A stretch of 64,000 nucleotides of DNA from assembly GCA_036346355.1 (NCBI GenBank), contig CM070578.1, positions 11,546,501 to 11,610,500 on the forward strand, read 5' to 3'. The notes beneath the pieces are model-generated. The model saw nothing but the letters and a program-made list of their open reading frames with translations. It had not been told where the DNA came from and searched no databases. The DNA is from Rhipidocladum racemiflorum (taxonomy: Eukaryota > Streptophyta > Magnoliopsida > Poales > Poaceae). Positions 42,117 through 53,961 of the stretch are shown piece after piece (the stretch's first letter is position 1; each line of letters opens with the position of its first letter). A program made the position numbers and the translations under genes.

Positions 42117-44066
42117 AGCGCATATTCGGCCGTAGTGAAATATCACGTGTGAGTCCATTTTTTCGGAAGAATGCAGCTGATTTGCTCTTCTCTACACCGA
42201 CTACGATGTTATGGAAAAACATTGTAATTACACATTCCGTTGTATGTATTTTCGTATAGTTGAAAAGGGCTAATTATAGCGGTCGGCGCAAAAATATGAC
42301 AACTTAAGCACATTCGGCCTAGTAGTGAAATATCACGTCTGAGTCTATTTTTTGGAAGAATGCAGCTGATTTGGTCTTCACTATACCGACTACGATATTA
42401 TGGAAAAATATTGTAATTACATATTCCGTTGTATGTATTTTCGTATAGTTGAAAATGGCTAATTATAACGGTCGCGCAAAAATATGACAACTTAAGCATA
42501 TTCGGCCTAGTGAAATATCACGTATGAGTCCATTTTTTGGAAGAATGCAGCTGATTTGCTCTTCTCTATACTCGACTACGATGTTATGGAAAAACATTGT
42601 AATTACACATTCCGTTGTATGTATTTTCGTATAGTTGAAAAGGGCTAATTATAGCGATTCGGCGCAAAAATATGACAACTTAAGCATATTCGGCCTAGTG
42701 AAATATCACGTGTGAGTCCATTTTTTCGGAAGAATGCAGCTGATTTGCTCTTCTCTACACTGACTACGATGTTATGGAAAAACATTGTAATTACACATTC
42801 CGTTGTATGTATTTTCGTATAGTTGAAAAGGGCTAATTATAACGGTCGCGCAAAAATATGACAACTTAAGCACATTCGGCCGGCCGTGAAATATCACGTC
42901 TGAGTCTATTTTTTCGGAAGAATGCAGCTGATTTGGTCTTCTCTATACTGACTACGATATTATGGAAAAATATTGTAATTACATATTCCGTTGTATGTAT
43001 TTTCGTATAGTTGAAAATGGCTAATTATAACGGTCGCGCAAAAATATGACAACTTAAGCACATTCGGCCAGCCGTGAAATATCACGTCTGAGTCTATTTT
43101 TTCGGAAGAATGCAGCTGATTTGGTCTTCTCTATACTGACTACGATATTATGGAAAAATATTGTAATTACATATTCCGTTGTATGTATTTTCGTATAGTT
43201 GAAAATGGCTAATTATAACGATTCGCGCAAAAATATGACAACTTAAGCATATTCGGCCTAGTGAAATATCACGTATGAGTCCATTTTTTCGGAATAATGC
43301 AGCTGATTTGCTCTTCTCTATACTGACTACGATGTTATGGAAAAACATTGTAATTACACATTCCGTTGTATGTATTTTCGTATAGTTGAAAAGGACTAAT
43401 TATAACGGTCGCGCAAAAATATGACAACTTAAGCATATTCGGCCGGCCGTGAAATATCACGTGTGAGTCCATTTTTTCGGAAGAATGCAGCTGATTTGCT
43501 CTTCTCTACACTGACTACGATGTTATGGAAAAACATTGTAATTACACATTCCGTTGTATGTATTTTCGTATAGTTGAAAAGGGCTAATTATAACGGTCGC
43601 GCCAAAAATATGACAACTTAAGCACATTCGGCGGCCGTGAAATATCACGTCTGAGTCTATTTTTTCTAAGAATGCAGCTGATTTGGTCTTCTCTATACTG
43701 ACTACGATATTATGGAAAAATATTGTAATTACATGTTCCGTTGTATGTATTTTCGTATAGTTGAAAATGGCTAATTATAACGGTCGGCGCAAAAATATGA
43801 CAACTTAAGCATATTCGGCCGGCCGTGAAATATCACGTATGAGTCCATTTTTTCGAAGAATGCAGCTGATTTGCTCTTCTCTATACTGACTACGATGTTA
43901 TGGAAAAACATTGTAATTACACATTCCGTTGTACGTATTTTCGTATAGTTGAAAAGGGCTAATTATAACGGACGCGCAAAAATATGACAACTTAAGCACA
44001 TTCGGCCGGCCGTGAAATATCACGTCTGAGTCTATTTTTTCTGAAGAATGCAGCTGATTTGCTCTT
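42117..44066. repeat. Satellite-like tandem array, 11 units of about 188 bp
   Basis: The landmark TATCACGT lies at 42141, 42331, 42516, 42704, 42892, 43080, 43267, 43455, 43643, 43831 and 44018, with spacings 185-190. Each unit has AAAAATATGACAACTTAAGC, GAATGCAGCTGATTTG, ACTACGAT.TTATGGAAAAA and CCGTTGTATGTATTTTCGTA. The last unit is cut at about 44066 where new sequence begins. No ORF spans units. It is located inside the MULE, downstream of the PMD gene. Unit variants follow an ordered pattern (see findings). Confidence 0.95.
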
Positions 44067-44189
44067 TAGTCCGTTACGCACATACGTTTGACGAAATTAA
44101 AACCTATACATTTCATGTTTACCACGGACCAAATATCAACTTTGTCACGTATGTCACGGACCAAATTGAATGGTCTGCAGTAACTTGCA

Positions 44190-44705
44190 TTTTTGGAGGT
44201 CTTCATGTGCTGCAATCATTTTTTGGTCTACATGAAAGTTGTAGAGAATTCCAAGACGCAACTTTTTCATGTCGACAAGTTTTTCATTTGAGCAACAGAA
44301 AAAATCAAAGAAAATCGGAAAGGTAAATGCATTTGCGTCGGACCAAAAATTGTTCGCGACGGACCCTTCTGTAATTCTCGATTTTGGAGATTTTCCCGTG
44401 CTCTAATCATTTTTTGGTGTACACGAAAGTTGTAGATAATTCCAAGATTCAACTTTTTCATGTTGACAAGTTTTTCATTTGAGCAATATAAAAAATCATA
44501 GATAATCGGAAAGGTAAGTGCATTTGCGCCGGACACCAAAAACTGTTCGCGACGGACCCTTCTGTAATTCACGATTTTGGAGGTCTTCCTGTGCTCGAAT
44601 AATTCTTTGATCTACATGAAAGTTGTAGAGAATTCCAAGACGCAACTTTTTCATGTTGACAAGTTTTTCATTTGAGCAACATAAAAAATCAAAAGAAATT
44701 TGACA
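44190..44705. repeat. Three tandem copies of a 192-bp unit
   Basis: GAAAGTTGTAGA recurs at 44234, 44425 and 44618. Units share AACTTTTTCATGT.GACAAGT, TTTTCATTTGAGCAA and GCGACGGACCCTTCTGTAAT. The third copy lacks the last part. The unit is unrelated in sequence to the neighbouring 188-bp satellite although almost equal in length. Confidence 0.88.
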
Positions 44706-44898
44706 AGTTTGAATGACATAGATTAAAGAAGTTAACATAAGTCTCATACAACACGATCTAGTTCCCCCTTCCTCTTCCCCTGCGCGTCCCCCTACCACGA
44801 CGTTCTTGGTTATCGTAGTCCGACGGTGTGAAATTTCTGGGCGCTTGGGGGACACGTAGTCCAGCCGCCTGCGCTGGACCTAACCGTGCATCTCGCGT

Positions 44899-47100
44899 TC
44901 AGTCGTCGAATCGCCTGGTGGACCCGCGTCTGACAGCGCTGTGGATGCCCCATGCAGCCATCGACTGGTCTGCATGGTACCCTGATGCGCGTAGTACGTC
45001 CGAAGGCTGCTGCTCCTGCCAGTTCGATCCACCGGCCTCCTCGGGGTTACTGGGACGCGATTCCAACCCTAGGGATTGCAAACACGTCGTCGCGAGCAAA
45101 TCAGTGAATGTAGCCCCGGATCCCATAAGGTCATCGTACGCCCTCGACACGTCCTCCCATGTTTGTTGATGTTGGACGGGGGTACTAAAAGACTCCTGCG
45201 GCAATGATGGGGACGGTGACATGTTGATGTGTACTCCTCCTTGAACGTTTGCCCCAGCACCTATTTCAACGTACCCGCCTCCATGGCCCCGGCCGCTCTC
45301 ATGGCTCGGGACCCGGGAGGAAGTCGATGCTCTGGGTGGGTCTTGCTGCCGCCGAGGAGCCACAGGCGTTGCACGTCTATCCATGGACATGCTCCTCATC
45401 AGGGGGCTCGGTGCGGGCGGCGCCTCGTACGGTACATCCTCGTAATCACGTTGGGTAGACGGTCTATGGCCACCAACATCTCGACCGCATTTCTTATCGC
45501 GGTGGCCCGTCTTGGCGAAGAAGGTTCCGTAGGCGATTGCTTGATTGACGTTCTTTGCTCCTGTATTTGCGTGAGGATCTCGTCCGCCTGGTCATGCATG
45601 TACTCCGCCTCACGCCTCTGCAAATTAATACGTATCGAATGTTTAATTGGGTATATCCCCCGTTTTTAATATGTGATAGGTGCAATCCGTACCAGTGTGT
45701 GCATGCGCTCTGCGTACTCCTCAGCATAGCCATGTTGCACTGGCATCGCCACACCCCTGTCTAGGAGCACCGCCTGTGCGAGGTCTGCAGATCAAGGTAC
45801 CCAAGTGTGTCCGTCTCGTGGGCTGCGCTGATGGGTTCCAGACGTCCTCGGTGGCCATCGAGTTCCACCTCTCAATATGCCGGCTATTCCGTGCGACCAG
45901 CTTGTAGTTGTGCCCGATGTACTCCTCCTGCGGATCAATCCAACACGTTATTAATGGTTTTCACAAGATGGCGTGAAAGTAATGTGACATGTAGAGACAT
46001 ACCCATGGGAGCTTTGAGTCTGTTGGAGGCGGTGGAGGAAAGACTGCCGGTACCCAAATTGGCGAACGCAGCTCTCCGAGAAGTATGGCTCAACGGCACT
46101 CATGCACAGGAGGAAGCATTTCGTCATCCAATACCGAGGCTCCCGTGCGCAGATTGGAGATACGGCCTCCCGACGCAACCTCCGTCGCGGCCTGGGTGGA
46201 AAAGGGATCCCACGTGACTGCGCCGATGTCAAGAAGTCTAGGTCCCCACGAGACGAGGGTAGGAGCCGCGGTCTGATTCTGGGCCCATCGGTCCGGGCAT
46301 GCATCCATTTGTAACCCAAGGTTGGCCTTGCGAGTGGATGCACGTTAGCTTCATCGACGGCACTTTGGGTAGTACCGCTTTGACACTCTTGGTCGCGCTA
46401 TGGGTAGGTACGACCAGGACCACAATCAGAGAAGCGAGGGGCAACCTCCCATTATTGAAGTTGGTGTGGACCGTGGCGGGCAGCCGCACACATCTCGCGA
46501 TATGTGTCTGCGAACCGCCGAGCCCCACCGTAGAAGTCCGGTCTTTGCATCTTCTCGCACTTTGCTCGGCTAATTCCCGGCGACCCAAACGAGGTGGGGG
46601 CAGCGGAATCACCATTTCCGTTTGTAAATAAAATTCTGCAAGGAGGAAATAGAGGTACACCTCGAAATGCCTATTTATCGACCAGGGTCGGCGTTTTGAG
46701 ACATGGTCCAGCCTCCGGAGATCAAGCCATGTGAAAGAGACTCCACGATCACAGCTTCCGTGTACGTTGTGCCAAACACGCATCGAAGAAAATCACATGT
46801 TAGCAAATCACATTAGCTCCCGAGATAAGTGTGGTCGGTGTGCTTTCACATTTATTACCTTTCCTCTACATAGTTCTTCCATGCCTCTTTGGAGGGCTTG
46901 CGCACTACGAGGGGTTTACTGAAAGTGGAAGGCTAAATAACATGGCGACATCTTTGAGGGTCACCGCCATCTCGCCGAAGGAGGTGGAAAGTATGCGTCT
47001 CGGGCGCCATCTGTCGACCAACGCGGTGATAAGGGCCCCGTCGATCCTAGGCATCGGTCCACTGCCCTTCCTTCAGAGGCTCCACGCACTGTAAATGCGA
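44899..47100 (-). pseudogene. Plant mobile domain (PMD) gene of the MULE, frame-broken
   Basis: From upstream to downstream on the minus strand: RIDGALITALVDRWRP, one-base shift, ETHTFHL, shift, MAVTLKDVAM (47050-46940). Then HSATKSVKAVLPK (about 46390), WDPFSTQAATEVASGGRISN, PRYWMTKCFLLCMSAVEPYF and SESCVRQFGYRQSF (46230-46030). Then IDPQEEYIGHNYKLVARNSR and HIERWNSMATEDVWNP (45935-45840). The C-terminal exon (45399-44899) is Ser/Gln-rich and ends RRGSTRRFDD. LITALVDRWRPETHTFH...G.M..TL.DV is the hallmark of PMD proteins, the domain shared with MAIL1/MAIN silencing factors and annotated in rice as phosphatase-7-long-form-like. Frame changes occur in every exon and often remove one C or G. 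Confidence 0.72.
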
Positions 47101-47479
47101 AGCTAATGTACGGCCGTCGCCCCAGCCGTATATGAACCGAGGGTCCAATGTCTTAATGTTACGGGAGCCACGCATGCGGAGAGTGTTAAGCTGCAAGGAC
47201 AAAGCAAGTAAACGTGCTTAGCATAACGAAGGTGCGTGACGCTATGCGATACGTTACGACGATGTAGTAATGGCGTTACCGTCTGGCCGAGGCCCACTTC
47301 CGAGCCCTGTGGTCGTCATCATGCTTCGATCGCATGACTCACGGCAACTCCATAACAAGCCTGCATAATCTCCAGGGAATGAAACAATGAAATACGAAAA
47401 ATAACATCAGAAGAAATTTCAAAACCACTGTACATACCCAAAGAAATTTAGGTTCATAAATTACATAACTGAAATTTCA

Positions 47480-50030
47480 CGAAGAGAATGCAAAAGGAAG
47501 GTAGTAGGAAGATGTTGCATGTCTAAGCGTATAGTTGAAATATTACATTGGACAACATCACCCTCTGTTTGGGCGGCTTCTACGGTCATGCCCTGTGCTG
47601 CAGATGCGACGGCCAGCCGAAGGCCATCGTCTCGTTGAGACGCATCCATGTCACCCTCAAACCGCGCGGGCGCAGTCTACCTGGCGTATCGCGCCTTAGT
47701 GTGGGGTACGGGAGCCACGTAGGGGGTTCGGAGGTCTTGTAGTTGTTGCCGACGTTGAACGGTTCGAAATGCCCCGTCCATGTTGCTCTAACGGCATCCA
47801 TACGGTAGTACGGTGTGACATATTGTGTGCCGTCGTTGCCCCCCATGTCACGGCACGCTGCTAGCACGCGTCGCGGCGGATGTGCTCTAAGCGAGGCTTG
47901 TTGCATGAGCAGATCGCCTCATACGGGCGAGCTGGCATCTACGGTTTGTGTCCCCGCGAGTATCCCGAACGGTGCTTGCGCTTGCACTCGGCGAGAAAAA
48001 TGTTCTCGCGAGGTCCATCATGCGCGTCGCGGTGGAATTGAGCTTTACGCCTCACGGCATTTGTAACAAAGCCTCGACACGGGAGCGAAGGTTGAGCCGC
48101 GATTGTACGCCGCCCTTTGCCGATCAACAAAGTATTTCGCGGTCCTAAAAATGTGAGCTCAATGATTGAGCAAATGGGTAGGCAACGAGCCCCCGCGACA
48201 CATTGTTGTACGACTCGGCGAAGTTAAATCGTCATGATGGAGTATCTGCAGAACGAAGCATACCGCTTAGGTGGAAAAGAGTCTTTGTCAAATGATGTGC
48301 TACCGTACTAGAGAGGGCATTATCTTCACCGAGCACCATTTGTATCGTGCGCCCAGGCCCATCTCTCGGCGGGTTTACGAGCTATCCATTGAGCGAATGT
48401 CATCTTGCGCCCGTCACGGAGACCTCCGAGCCACCAATTACCTGTGTGCCCTCCGTGGTCTCTTCCGCCACCAGTTCCTTTGAGCGCTCGTTAATTTGGT
48501 TAAATATCGTGTCGAACTTGCGCAGCTTGGTTTTGCATGCATAGGGTTTTGAATAGCTTCACCATGTTCTTGTTCCCGCACATGGTGTATGAGTTCGCCC
48601 CAAGGTGACGCATGCACCATCTACGCTGAACGTCTCTCCACCGGGCAATGGCAATCTTCATCCTCCGCCATTCTATCGAGGGCGTTCAGCAGCTGCATTA
48701 CGGTCCGATACGACGCACACCGGGCCTATCCCGCACCACACGGTCTTCACCAGGGATAGGAACCAGAACCGGTATCGTTGCTTTCGCCCTCAACCACGCG
48801 AAGCCAGCCGGTAGTAGCCGGTTGTTTGCATCGGCGACTAGGCGGTGAGTAGGGTGCCATTGTATCGCCGACAGAAATGTCCCATCCACGCATATAACAG
48901 ACGGCGATTCTTTGAATGCCGTGATGCACGGACGAACGCCCGAACACCCTGAGGAGGTAGTAGTGTTCCGAGCAATCGTTCCATCGGGAAGCTGCGGGTT
49001 CGGCAAAGAATAGCATATTCGAGCCGGGTTTGTTGCGACTATCCGCCTTAGTAGTCGTGGAGCCCAATTGAATGACTCCATAAAACTACCAAACAAAGAT
49101 TTTCAAAGCCATCCGCTTTGCTCGCCAAGCTTGCAAGTAGTTTATGGACATCCCTGTCTGCTCGCATCTCGGCAATTATGGTTGCGGGCCTGAGGCTAAT
49201 GTCGGCCTTCAAAGACGCGTCTAACGTGATTTGCGATGAATCTTGATTTCACCACACCGCTTGTGTTCAACAAGCGCCTGCTGCATGTGTGCGGTGTGTA
49301 CCGAGTTATAACGAAATGGTGCTTGATGTTTAGGCGATTCGCACGAACATAGTATTCGTGACCGCCGCTCTTTCTTACATTTAAGCTCGAAGCTGTGCAG
49401 GTCCGAAGCGAGTCACCACGGTGGTCACGCCGGTCGGCCTGCGTAATTAGTGCGTATGCATCGCTTCCTCCTTTGTGGCAAACTCCTGATCGAAGTTCTA
49501 TATCGCTATGGTCTTGCCCACGCCTAGAAATATCCTCCAAGCGGGCGAACCACGATCGGTAGGGTTCGCAAGTGCAAAATGCGATTCTTGGCCGGTCCTC
49601 ATCTTCGTCGGGACCGTCACCATAAGTAGGGTGAGGGTCATCCGCTAGGGCATCCGCATCAACCTCGAGGGACGGGCGAATCCATCTCGCCAGCTCCTCG
49701 CCAAGCCCCCTTGAGCGGGGACTTGCCGCGAGCTCATCGCAATTTCCTCTTCGGGCTCGGGTTGTTCGTCCGCATTGACCCCCATGTCCTCCTCCTGGGC
49801 TCGGCTCGTCCATGCCTCCCCAGCGGGGGTGCGAGGGACCATCTTCACGTGAACACCTAGTGCGAACCCTTCTGTGCGGCCTTCTCCATGTAGAATCGCC
49901 AGGCACTCGTTCTCTGAGCTCGAATAGGTTGTACACGTAAAGCAAGCTATTTGGCACTACATGGGGCCTAACCCCATCTACCCACGAGCTTGTACAACGT
50001 ACGGTCAACACTAAGAGAGCGTGCAACCGC
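47480..50030 (-). pseudogene. MULE transposase, frame-broken
   Basis: The MuDR-type N-terminal domain appears as DIELRSGVCHKGGSDAYALI (about 49490), then GHEYYVRAN and VKSRFIANHVRRVFEGR (49350-49200). The catalytic region follows as SFNWAPRLLRRIVATNP, ICYSLPNPQLPDGTI, TAFKESPSVICVDGTFL and ADANNRLLPAGFA (49070-48790). Then come RRWCMRHLGAN, NMVKLFKTLCMQNQ and NQINERSKELVAEE (48640-48450). The C-terminal SWIM-side part is LAACRDMGGNDGTQYVTPYY (47860-47800), followed by FEPFNVGNNYKTSEPPTW. The VDGT motif carries the first catalytic Asp of the MULE DDE core, and C-x2-H-type residues near RRWCMRHLGAN match the family. The pieces alternate among all three frames, so no full protein can be read. 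Direction and order match an autonomous ancestor. Confidence 0.82.
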
Positions 50031-50483
50031 TCTTGCTACTGTACGAAACTCTATCGGTGGATTTAAATTTGTCTCTATGTGTGCACAATTATGCATGCTG
50101 ACAAATGGGCCCTGCAATTTTTCGGGCTCCCCCCCATGCCATATATGAAGCGGGATCGCCATCGAGGACTGTAGAAATACATAATTGTAGTCAACAATAA
50201 ATGCACACACGCACCGCTAACATCTTTAAACGTATTGGCATTACTCAAATTTTAATTACGAAAGCATTAATGTTATGGTTACGTACAGTTGAAATGTATG
50301 CCAACATATAATTATGTATATGTTATATAACATACTAGCACAAGACATATGCATTTATTAAATCCTAAAACCACATTCCACACTCATAATATCATGTAAA
50401 ATACTACTAGCGAGATGCATGCATACATTTCATCATAACAACATAAGTTTGGTAAAAGCGTGCTAGCGACATGATATAAGGGG

Positions 50484-52400
50484 AGATGCTTGCCTTGCTC
50501 GAAGTTTTTACGGCAGCGTCGAGGTCAACGTGTTCGGTCTCTGCAGTTGTCGGTACCTACACGAAGCAAAAGAACAATAAGAAGTCCAATAAGTAATAAA
50601 GGAAAACTTCCGCCCACCAATATTTAAGTCGGATTAAGTGGATACTTTGGTTCGAGTTGTAAAGTTCAGAAAGGAGGTCAACTCCTTTCGGGTCCAAGTA
50701 GATATTACGTCCAAAAAAACAGTCCTTCGCTGGAGCGAATCATCATGCGAAATAAATACGATTGGAACGTTCGACGAAGCTTCGGCGAGAGGGTCCCGAC
50801 CTCTGCGAGAGACTCCTTCGGGTCAAAAAATTAAGTCAGTTAAGCGGCTACTTTGGTTCCGATTATTAGGTTCGTAAAGGAGGTCAACTCCTTTCGGGTC
50901 CAAGTAATGATTACGTCCAAAAATAAATAGAACAATACGAAGTCGAATAAGTAATAAGGCGAAATGACTTAACAAAGTCCAGAACTTCGTGCCACCAATA
51001 TTTAAGTCAGATTAAGCAGCAACTTTGGTTCGAGTAATTAGGTTCAGAAAGGAGGTCAACTCCTTTCGGGTCCAAGTTGTGATTACGTCCAACAAAAACA
51101 CAGTCTTATGCTTTATGCTTAAGGTGACGATCGTGTGAAATACAAACAGGCCGATGGTCATCGGAGGTTCCAGCCCTCCCAGACAGCACAAGGTTACCTC
51201 CGCAGAGGGTCCTGTCCTCTGGATAGACTAATGGTCCCAAAATAAGGTTGTTAATTCATGTAATATTCTTACTTACGTAAACATTTTTAGGTGTCACGGT
51301 TAATTCACGTTCTCCGCACATAATATCACATAGATTACTGCTACAAACATAATATCATAATAGCATTGTACTAATGTTTCCTAATACCGTCGTAACATTT
51401 CACTACAGCATAACACTACAATGTCGTCAACAATAATAAATTGCACAAACGTAAATACGGTAATCTAACCTAACAAGTTGGTCACTAAAACTGCACTGAC
51501 CAAAACATACTATTATTTATGATGTAACTAACCTTCTCCAAGTAGAATAGAAGATCAAAACTCCAAATTTTGACCCAATAAATGTTCGTCAAAAATACAC
51601 ATAAGATACAAATCATGTATGGAATAAACAAAAATTATTAAACTTTGTGAAAAAAATAAACAAACCACAGAGTATTAAAGTAGGTCACCATATATAGGGT
51701 GTTAATTGAATGTAACACATGCGTACATACATTTCTTCATAACAACTTAATCTGGCTAAGATAGTGGTATGAACATGATTGAAGGAGGTGCTTGCCTTGC
51801 TATGAGTTTTCTGGTCCGGCGTAGAGATCAGCGTGTGCGCTATCTGCAAGGTCGGTATCTACACGAAGAAAAAACCACAATAAGAAGCGAAATATGTATT
51901 AAGGCAAAATAACTTACCAATGTCCAGAAGCCCGCGCCACCCATTTTTAAGTCGGATTATGCGGGTACTTTCGTTCGAGTTGTAAAGTTCAGAAAGGAGC
52001 TCAACTCCTTTCGGGTCCAAGTAGTGCTTACGTCCAAAAATAAGAACAGTCCTTCGCTCAAACGAATAATCATTGGAGTGGAAGCTCGCCAGAGGGTCCT
52101 GACCTCTGCGGATACTCAGACACCCATCTTTATGCAAGAATATTAAATTCAACTTTTTACTCCATTTGAATATTTCTACGAACATAGATATTTCTAGTTG
52201 CTACGATTAATTACTAGTTTATATGGAATGTGGGTATATATCTACCAGATTCAAAATATACGGTGAGCATACATAAATTGCTAGTTTATATGAAATGTGG
52301 TATGAACATGACTAAAGGAGGTGCTTGCCTTCCTCCAACTTTTCCCGAATAGCGTCGAGGTCGCCGTGTGCACTCTCTACAATGGCGGTATCTACACGAA
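50484..52400. repeat. Interspersed MULE repeats with a perfect hairpin core
   Basis: A block TTAAGTC.GATTA.GC......ACTTT, then GTTCGAGT, then GAAAGGAGGTCAACTCCTTTC and GGGTCCAAGT occurs at about 50630-50700, 50830-50905, 51000-51080 and 51945-52025. A second block, GAGGTGCTTGCCTT..., with GTAGCTACACGAAG-like end, occurs at 50484, 51786 and 52318. GAAAGGAG/CTCCTTTC is an 8-base perfect stem. They lie upstream of the transposase start and may form its control region. Confidence 0.75.
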
Positions 52401-52919
52401 GTAAAAACAACAATATGAACTCAAAGAAGTAGTCAGGGGAAATAAATATCACGAATGGATTCCAACAAACTATAACCACCGACTATTTAATCTACTGTTT
52501 TTGCGCTCTCGGTTTCTTGGCCTTGCCTTCAAGCTCTCAAAGCAAGCACCGCTATGCTCTCAAACTCTTCTTTCACACTCTGCTCTGTAAGGAGAGCGAC
52601 GCACCCCCCCGGTTTTTATAGGCGCAAAGCTCATCACTGTGACGTTTACATAAATGACAATTATTACGGATTAAGCGCGTTACTTAGCTCTATTATTAGC
52701 CGTAATCTTGATTTTATGCGGCATTGGATTCCAACACGACAGAAATTGACGTGACACATTGTGCTATTTCAACCACCGGCCACTGTTTCAACCACATGCA
52801 TGCACCTTTTGGCGTCCAAAGTATCCAGGCAAATGAATTGGCGCGTTAAAAATGAAAGTCTTTGTCCTTCACGGCAAGCAACGGGTGGAAGGGAGACACT
52901 GCGCGGAGGAGCCGTCTGC

Positions 52920-53521
52920 GAGGCCGGGGTCGGAAGGGGGCATCGGCGGAGGACACACTGTGCCGCCGTGCCTGTGGCGGCGGCAGTGGGACCGGTGCAG
53001 GGGCGGGGAGGCTCATTGGCTGCCACACTGCCGCCGCACAGGCGGCAGCCAGGGCCGTGGGGCCGAGGGCGACAATGCGGTGAGCTGCCGTAGCCACACT
53101 GGTCTGCCGCCGTCCTCGTGGCGGCAGCCAGTGGCCGTCTTGCCGGCGTGCGCCCCACATGGCGGCTGCGATGTCACTTTTGCAATTTTTTTTAAATATT
53201 GTATAGTTTCGAAATTTTTTATTACATGTTGTATATTTCAATATTTTTTCCCTTTCCAATCCCATTTGCTTCCTTCTGCTCAGGTTTCTGCACAACTACT
53301 CGGTTTCTTGCCAGATCAAAGGCATACAAAGTATCGAAGTACATGATACCCGGAAATCCATAAACCCGGTATGCATTGCATACCCGGAAGCCCATAACCG
53401 GGTATGGGTTCTAACCCTTATCCGGTGTTTCAAATTTCGAATACGCTAAAACCGGATTTTTAAAAAACAGAAAAAGGATAATCGGAATTTGGATTTCTAG
53501 GTATTCAAAGGAGATTTGATC
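52920..53521 (-). repeat. Right terminal inverted repeat of the MULE
   Basis: Read on the minus strand from 53521 it runs GGGAAAATGATCAAATCTCC, TTTGAATACC, CAAATTCCGATT, then the CCGGGTAT and TATCATGTACTTCGATAC blocks, AAATATACAACATG, and a GC-rich GCCGCC block. This is the order seen at 38085-38620. GGGAAAA is a frequent MULE terminus. Confidence 0.6.
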
Positions 53522-53961
53522 ATTTTCCCTTTTTTTTTATGGTGCAATTGATCATTTGTCTCATGTGTCTCACTGACATATGGCTCTAAGGCTCGCATAT
53601 CAGTGAGATATCATAGGACAAATAATCAACAGTACATATAAGTGATGATAAATTATCAATTGATTCTTGTAAATACAGGTCAAATCTTATATCGAATACG
53701 AAAATCGCCAAACCTCTGCCATCGACGTATAACACCACTTCCTCGCAAAACAAAAAGAAAGTACAGAACCACCGTGGCGTTCGCTTCCCTGCTAAAGCTC
53801 GAGATCCATCCATGGTACAGTAGAACAGCAAATCAATGTAGCCATTTTTTTTAATGTTCCCTAACTAGCTAGCAGCACCGCAACAACAAATGGCCCGTAG
53901 ACTGATGTGAAGTAGCAATACAATTATACAAAGCTACCCATCCACGTTCGTTCTCAACTTG
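53522..53961. other. Intergenic, contains a hairpin; 3' flank of the MRL7-family gene
   Basis: TCTCACTGACATATG and CATATCAGTGAGA (53560-53610) form a 13-15 bp stem around GCTCTAAGGCTCG. The remainder is probably the 3' untranslated region of the following minus-strand gene. No other gene. Confidence 0.5.

Larger units (their letters stand above)
38085..53521 (-). mobile_element. Large Mutator-like element (about 15.4 kb) with transposase, PMD gene and satellite arrays
   Basis: The two ends (38085-38620 and 52920-53521) are inverse of each other. Moving inward, both have TTTGAATAC, CAAATTCCGATT, AAA.CCGG, an AACCGGGTAT block, TATCATGTACTTC, AAATATACAAC, then a GC-rich GCCGCCACG/TGGCGGC block. 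Between them, on the minus strand, lie a MULE transposase remnant (50.03-47.48 kb), a plant mobile domain gene (47.10-44.90 kb) and a Cys-motif/coiled-coil gene (40.28-39.48 kb). There are also four sets of tandem repeats. Plant mobile domain genes linked to MULE transposases are known in plants. The inverted repeats are well diverged and no 9-bp target-site duplication was found, so the outer borders are approximate. All three genes carry several frame breaks, so the element appears inactive unless these are sequence errors. Confidence 0.65.

Noticed and set aside
52769..53158. GC-rich ORFs near 53 kb as genes
   Set aside because: They fall in the GC-rich inner part of the MULE inverted repeat and the mirror copy near 38.5 kb has no matching frame.
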